Origin: Saxidomus purpurata | Taxonomy: Eukaryota; Mollusca; Bivalvia; Venerida; Veneridae | DNA: 64,000 bases | Direction: 5' to 3' | Assembly (NCBI GenBank): GCA_022818135.1 | Contig: JAFMSR010000008.1 | Coordinates: 34,706,712-34,770,711, forward strand | Shown: piece after piece, positions 58,296 to 64,000 of the stretch | Layout of the letters: each line of letters opens with the position of its first letter | Numbering within the stretch: position 1 is the stretch's first letter | Position numbers and translations under genes: made by a program | The notes under the pieces: generated by a model | Seen by the model: only the letters and a program-made list of their open reading frames with translations | Told to the model about the DNA's origin: nothing | Databases searched by the model: none

Positions 58296-58829
58296 CTGTA
58301 AACAATGTGAAACAATAGCCATCACTGTAGGACAAGACATCTTTTGTCATTACCAATTATAAATGTTGCAAAATTAATTACTATAAAAGTCAGGTTTTTA
58401 TTCAAGGTTTTTATTTTTGCTAATTTTCGCAAATGCAAATCATAAAACTTGTTAAAATAGCCAACAAACAATGATTAAATATGAAACAGTTCTCCCTTGC
58501 AAAATCAAACACTCACAAATAGAAAATTGGAAGATCACGAACTAAACAACTTGCGAATACAATAAGAATAATAATAGCAATCTCTTTATTTAAAGAAGGT
58601 AACTCATTAAGGAACTACAACAAGAGCAAGGGTAGTTCTGCATGATTTCACTTAACTTGAACAACTTTGGATGAGAACCATCTACCAAACATCTCTGTCA
58701 AAACTCAACTTCAGCTCGGAAGTTTCAGAGAAGATATTATTATCAGCAAAATAGTGAAAATAAATTTGGGACTTTAAGGTAAGATGTATACAACATATCA
58801 AGTGATAAAAAATTTGGTTTGAGACTTAC

Positions 58830-58928
58830 CTAACCTGTCAGTTTTATATCGTGGAGTTTTCACTTCTCTCTTCAGTGTACTGGTATTCTGTTCTACTTTG
58901 TCAAAGTCATAAGCACTTGATTTACTCT
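58830..58928 (-). CDS. Internal coding exon of the minus-strand gene
   Basis: Excellent acceptor (TTTAATTTGCAG) and donor (GGTTAG|GTAAGT) bound 99 bases, 33 codons, phase 1 at both ends. The residues are hydrophilic: SKSSAYDFDKVEQNTSTLKR, then EVKTPRYKTDRL. This suggests a flexible linker. It joins in frame to 58176-58295. The acceptor lies about 45 bases from the edge of the 31-bp minisatellite in the upstream intron. Confidence 0.7.
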
Positions 58929-58971
58929 CTGCAAATTAAACAGTATGTCCATGACACCTTGATCAACTCTG

Positions 58972-59916
58972 TTTTGGACCATTTACAGGCATCATTTCTC
59001 TACTTTTGAACATTAACAGGCATCAGTTCTCTGTTTTGGAACATTAACAGGCATCAGTTCTCTATTTTGGAACATTTACAGGCATCAGTTCTCTATTTTG
59101 AAACATTTACAGGCATCAGTTCTCTACTTTGGAAAATTTACAGGCATCATTTCTCTATTTTGAAACATTTACAGGCATCATTTCTCTATTTTGGAACATA
59201 AACAGGCATCAGTTCTCTATTTTGAAATTTACAGGCATCAGTTCTCTACTTTGGAAAATTTACAGGCATCATTTCTCTACTTTTCTAACATTTACAGGCA
59301 TCACTTCTCTATTTTGGAACATAAACAGGAATCAGTTCTCTATTTTTGAACATTTACAGACATCATTTCTCTATTTTGAAACATTAACAGGCATCAGTTC
59401 TCTATTATGAAACATTTACAGGCATCAGTTCTCTATTTTGAAACATTTACAGGCATCAGTTCTCTATTTTGAAACATTAACAGGCATCAGTTCTCTATTT
59501 TGAAACATGTACAGGCATCAGTTCTCCATTTTGAAACATTAACAGGCATCAGTTCTCCATTTTGAAACATTTACAGGCATCAGTTCTGTATTTTGAAACA
59601 TTTACAGGCATCAGTTCTCTATTTTGGAACATTTACAGGCATCAGTTCTCTATTTTGGAACATTTACAGGCATCAGTTCTCTATTTTGGAACATTTACAG
59701 GCATCAGTTCTCTATTTTGGAACATTTACAGGCATCAGTTCTCTATTTTGGAACATTTACAGGCATCAGTTCTCTATTTTGGAACATTTACAGGCATCAG
59801 TTCTCTATTTTGAAACATTTACAGGCATCAGTTCTCTATTTTGGAACATTTACAGGCATCAGTTCTCTATTTTGAAACATTCACAGGCATCAGTTTTGTA
59901 TATTGGAACATTTAAT
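58972..59916. repeat. 31-bp minisatellite, about 30 copies
   Basis: Unit CTATTTTGGAACATTTACAGGCATCAGTTCT, most uniform at 59590-59860. Because 31 is not a multiple of three, a 93-base frame cycle gives overlapping open frames in all three plus frames. It lies in the intron between the exons at 60490 and 58830. Confidence 0.97.
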
Positions 59917-61320
59917 GTAAGGACAACTAAAAAACAAATTCAATCAAAATGGTATTGGTTGGGGTTATCACTTATCAACAAGACCTAAATAGCAGAATAT
60001 CACAGAGTTCAACAATGGAACTATAAGCTTTCCAAACTGAAGAAATGTTTACAAGTGATATATTTGCTAGTGTAGCTTAATTAACCTATGACCTTGAGGA
60101 AACATTTCTGTGACAGATTTAACAATAGCAAACTAGCATAATTATAACCTCAAAAGAAAAGAGTACTAGTATACAAGTCCAAAATCTGTGTGTTTGGCAA
60201 TGCTTTGGCTACAGAAAGGGATATGTAACCCTAGAATTGCTGGTCGATAAAGTTACAGGGTCCTTGACCCATTGTTAGATCCTTCCAATCTTTTTAGGTT
60301 AAGAGTGTCGTACTAGATACTCATAATTCTAATACAGCATAAATGTACCTATATGTACAGAGGTAAAAACTAATCCTTGACTGAATAATAATGGAATGAG
60401 ATATTGTGTTCCAGCAGTGACAATTCAACAGTATCTGTGACAAACAGATGTGACACCAGTGCCACTGGTATTGTTTTCACATCACTTACTTAAACATTGT
60501 ATTTTTCCTTTTAAATCAATTTTTGAATTGTTTTTTAGAAACTGACAGAAAGTGCGGGAAGTACACTTATCATGTGACCTGGTAAGCAAGGAGTCATGTA
60601 TACAGATGTTTCAAGCACATAAAAAACATTTAAAGTCATTAATATTGATAGAAACAACATTGTAGGTTTGTGCGGTCAAATGGTCTTTAATGTTTTCCTA
60701 ATATACTTGATCTGAAAAATATACTGAACTATAAAACTGCAAATGAAAGTTGCAACATATGTCCACAGTTCAATTCTGAGCTTTGAAGACATAAACTCCT
60801 CAATTTTTCTTTTCTTTATTGCTGCAAGCTTAATTACCATATGTGACACATAAAAGGGCACCAAGGACTACTTAAATAATGCTCACATGAGCAAACAGAG
60901 GACATGTTTAAGGAACTAATGATAATGGAAATGCACTATTTTCAAATTTTCAATTTATTCCTTTTTTCTGAACTGTACTGAAAAGGAATAGTTTTTTGGC
61001 AAGACAGTATTGGCAATAAACCACCAATCATTCCATGGAACATAGCAGTCTGAAAGCCAAATAAAGAAATGATGGAAGGGTTTATAAATAATTTTGGAGC
61101 AGTCACAAAATGCAAGAATAGAACTTTCAAACTTTATTTGTCACCTGAACTTCCAATTGTAACAAGGGGTCTGCACACTGTCTCGGTATGATCGCTGAAT
61201 TCATGTGAAACAAAAAACCTACAAGGTGTTTAAGAGATAAAGAGTAGACACAAAATACAAGGATCAAACCTTTGACCTAAAGTTATGATCCTGACCTTGA
61301 GGCAAGGCAAGTCAAGTCAT
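59917..61320. other. No further gene feature beyond the exon at 60490
   Basis: Otherwise unique AT-rich DNA. At 61147-61196 a possible minus-strand mini-exon (50 bp, phase 1 to 0) could precede the exon at 60490, but its text looks like a dispersed repeat and I do not call it. Confidence 0.35.
60490..60541 (-). CDS. Possible small upstream exon of the minus-strand gene
   Basis: Acceptor CGCACTTTCTGTCAG and perfect donor GTTTAA|GTAAGT bound 52 bases open in one frame, phase 0 to phase 1. Its last base completes the first codon of the exon at 58830 (Lys). The residues are FLKNNSKIDLKGKIQCL. Splice sites are strong but the exon is short and AT-rich, so chance is possible. Confidence 0.42.
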
Positions 61321-61605
61321 ATTCTAATGCACTACCAATGTAAAGTCTTTTCTGATCAATTACGTCATTAAATTTTGCGACGTTCAGATAGCATATAGAT
61401 AGTTGTAAAATTCAAACGATCAGTAACAACTGGATATTAGAGAACTGTGCGTTAGAACAGGGTTAACTGTTTAGTGATTTTGACATTGGTCACATTTTAA
61501 TGGTTGCAAACAGTTTTAACAGCTCTGCTTATTTAAATGCTGTTTGCCATTAAAAATATTTTCTACCATTAAAAAACATATATACAGTCTCAAATATTAA
61601 ATTCA
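61321..61605 (+). repeat. Dispersed ~290-bp repeat, copy 2
   Basis: Counterpart of 33673-33960 (ATTCTAATGCACTACC, AGGGTTAACTGTT, TTTTAATGGTTGCAAACAG). Confidence 0.8.
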
Positions 61606-63200
61606 CAAAACAGTTAACCCTATAGCATGGGGCTCTACAAAGCGCATCGATGAAGTAAACATATGACTTAAGCTTCATGAAAATCCTGCATTAAGTTTAG
61701 AAGATACGTAATGGATGCAAACTGTCAGGGACACACGGACAGACAGACAGAGACCATTCCTATATTTTCATACACCATTGTGGCAGTAGTTTTGCATTTT
61801 ATCTAGATAAATATTTGACTTTGGGGTATAATATTGGTTCAGACAAAACTGGAACTGTGTCCAAAGAGACAGGCGATTCTATCCCCACTGCATGTGCCCG
61901 TAACCACAGCTTCATTTAAGGATATACAAAATCTACATAGGACTTGAGGAAATGTATCAAATCATGTATAAATGTATCAAATCATTGAACTTATACTTAG
62001 GCAAATTTGGCTATACAGTTGGGCAATATTAGGTTAATAAAACAAAACTTTGAAACACATTTCTGGTTTAAAACGCAGGAACACAATGCTGTACCTCATA
62101 AGTATGTTGGGTATAAATTCTTGTTGCATATGGCACTCATCTTTTAAAATCAGGGCCAGCTAATTCCCAAATCTTTCATGTACACATTAGTGTATAAAAT
62201 TAAAAAATTTCCCATCCGGATTAGAGGATGCTCACAATTCTATAGGTAATAGGGGAAAAAATCAACAAAGGGCCATAATCCGTAATATTGGTTCAGCTTG
62301 AAAATATTCCTTTAATTACGCATTAAGGTTGTTCATCCCTGAAGTTTACAAAATATCCGGTTTAAGGAGGAGTTGCGTTACAAGATTTCGGAAAAAAGCG
62401 GACGGATTTTCAATTAAAAAGCTTAAATATTTACCTGTTGTTGGCATGACAATGAAGAGACAGGTTAATTCTATATCCACATTCCCGCCCATAAATGTAG
62501 GATATACAAATCTACGGGAACTCTGGTGAATGATCACTTTCATTATAGTCAATGTATATCGATTGACAAAAGGGATTATGCAAACTTGACTAAAAGATGG
62601 GCAATCAATTCTAGGTTGCCAACCTTGTTGAACAAACATGAATGTTTTAGCTCCTAAGGAAAATTATTGATGCATTTGCATTTTTAAGCCTTGCTTAGCT
62701 CCCATTACATATTGAGAAAAGCTTACTTTAGCCTTAGGGATTGCAATTATCGAAGTATCTTATTGGTACAGCGCCCAGTTTTGAATACATTAAAGGAACA
62801 AGTTTATTAAAGAATTTTACAAATTTTAATTAAAAACTGAAATATCGTTGTTCAGGTTGTTATTAATTGAAGCTTTTCAATTTCTCCAATAAAGTGTCAT
62901 TTAACGGGTGCTCTGTATGACCTTGTCAGATCTTTAAGGACTGAAAAAGGGATTAGCAAAGAAAAAGAGTTTCAATGTCTAGGTGTGAATTGTTGAACAA
63001 ACATTTAGATTAAGGAAAATTAGAGCATACAGCCTTGCAGAGCTAGGGTAACTGTAAGCTAACAACGTAAAATCGCGAAATTTATACAAATTTATCCTAA
63101 TTTTATGACATGAATGACTGAATCTTCGATAGCCATTAATTGTCTGACTATATCCGAATACAAATTTGAATATTCGTTGACACCCCTACTTTCCTATAAT
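61606..63200. other. Dispersed-repeat fragments, no gene called
   Basis: It includes an element end with an ACGGACAGACAGACAG tract (about 61735-61755) and another fragment with GTTTAAGGAGGAGTTGCG (about 62360). A minus-strand donor at about 62440 (ACAACAG|GTAAAT) is preceded by ATGCCAACAACAG and could be a tiny first exon, but nothing confirms it. Confidence 0.4.
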
Positions 63201-63204
63201 GGTA

Positions 63205-63430
63205 CAGTTAAACTTCGTTCGGTCGAACTTCATTCGCTCGAACACTACCGATCGCTCGAACCCGACCGGCGGTCCCAGCAAAAGCTCTATATGAATCATA
63301 TTGTTCCACCCCTGAAACCTCGAACACCGATCTCTTGATCTCTCGAACCTGTACCGCGGTCCCTTCAGATCTATTTTATTGTACATCCTTTGGCTCGAAC
63401 AATAAAAGGTGCTAATTTCAATTATCGAGC
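63205..63430 (+). mobile_element. pogo/Tigger-like terminal region
   Basis: TACAGTTAAACTTCGTTCGG followed by repeated CGCTCGAAC motifs and GGCGGTCCC is the usual look of pogo-type terminal repeats. A second block with CTCGATCGCTCGAAC and CCCTCGAACC lies at about 63828-63862 in the same orientation, so a complete inverted pair is not seen. Old, truncated copies. Confidence 0.55.
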
Positions 63431-63884
63431 AAACAATGCATTGATGATCAGCTGTCAGACACAAGCGCTGTGAAATGGCGTGTGGTATTCACACCTCGTT
63501 AAATTTGAAATTAAAGGTTATGATGTTCAAACAGACTCTAAGTCGCTCACGATGTTTATAGCAATAAGTAGCAGATTGGCTTTAATTTAAAGTTTTTTTT
63601 TTTCAGAAAATTGAATAAACTATTGAATGAATGACAAACACTTCATACTTTTACATTACAACACTTAGAATAAATTGTGAGTTTTAACTTGTCTTTTAAT
63701 CAAGGGTAAGCTACAAGTTTATAATATACATGCACATTTACATGTGTGTACCATTGTACGCGCAATAACTCCCGATGAGGTCTCGATAAAGGATATATGG
63801 CAACCCCCCTGACTGACCATGCTGACAAACCTCGATCGCTCGAACTACTGATCCCTCGAACCGAAATCGCCATGTAAAGACTTG

Positions 63885-63945
63885 TACTTTATAAACCTCT
63901 AACTGATCAAGGGTAATGGGTTCAAGCCCCACTACTGGCATTTTC
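63885..63945 (+). mobile_element. tRNA-like SINE head
   Basis: TAATGGGTTCAAGCCCCACT matches a B-box; CTCTAACTGATCAAGGG upstream may be a decayed A-box. Fragmentary. Confidence 0.45.
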
Positions 63946-64000
63946 TTATGGGGGATGGTAGTTTAGTACTGGTCTTTCAAAAGAACAATGGTGAGGTAAA

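Noticed and set aside
61147..61196. Possible 50-bp minus-strand exon, phase 1 to 0, upstream of the exon at 60490
   Set aside because: Fits phase but the sequence resembles a dispersed repeat and the acceptor is weak.

Overview
This window looks like one haplotype of an animal genome, most likely a marine bivalve mollusc. It is AT-rich and carries no prokaryotic-style operons. It is full of dispersed elements of the bivalve pearl/Helentron-associated type, which have tandem ~146-166 bp cores, short GC-rich microsatellites, subterminal inverted repeats and a 3' hairpin. tRNA-derived SINEs and many short-unit minisatellites are also present. The species cannot be fixed from the sequence alone.

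Protein-coding content is sparse and split into small exons. The best-supported gene is on the minus strand: exons at 60490-60541, 58830-58928, 58176-58295 and 31642-31734 are stop-free, have good splice sites and join in compatible phase (the last three are all phase 1-1). Possible downstream exons are 22508-22564 and a terminal exon at 553-668 with a poly(A) signal. If all belong together the gene spans about 60 kb, with introns made mostly of repeats. A second set of candidate exons lies on the plus strand (19693-19855, 21165-21417, 22038-22338, 23630-23733 plus poly(A) signal) and is also phase-compatible from end to end. A lone plus-strand terminal exon candidate is at 12718-12824. I do not recognise any of these proteins. 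Most long open frames in the window are artefacts of minisatellites whose unit length is a multiple of three.

Layout. 0-10 kb: 25-bp tandem array, two pearl-type elements separated by a repeat palindrome, a TA-flanked MITE, and an element with estrogen-response-element-like palindromes. 10-19 kb: a SINE with target-site duplication, a 57-bp minisatellite, a hAT-like foldback element (8-bp target-site duplication) that has swallowed a pearl-type element, and a TTAA-flanked MITE. 19-27 kb: plus-strand exon candidates, a ~60-bp tandem array and a second hAT-like element. 28-31 kb: composite element and a 33-bp minisatellite with 98-bp higher-order units. 31-37 kb: exon, then a chain of elements nested three deep. 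37-41 kb: 21-bp minisatellite split by two inverted-repeat insertions. 41-50 kb: more nested elements and a SINE with an 11-bp target-site duplication. 52-57 kb: 4.7 kb satellite of a 27-bp unit. 57-61 kb: three minus-strand exons and a 31-bp minisatellite. 61-64 kb: dispersed repeats and pogo-like termini.

The most notable themes are: several unrelated element families that share one terminal formula (5' CAAGAG, 3' AGCTAAAA, matching subterminal inverted repeats); dispersed elements carrying exact GGTCAnnnTGACC palindromes beside nuclear-receptor half-sites; and readable insertion orders in several nests.
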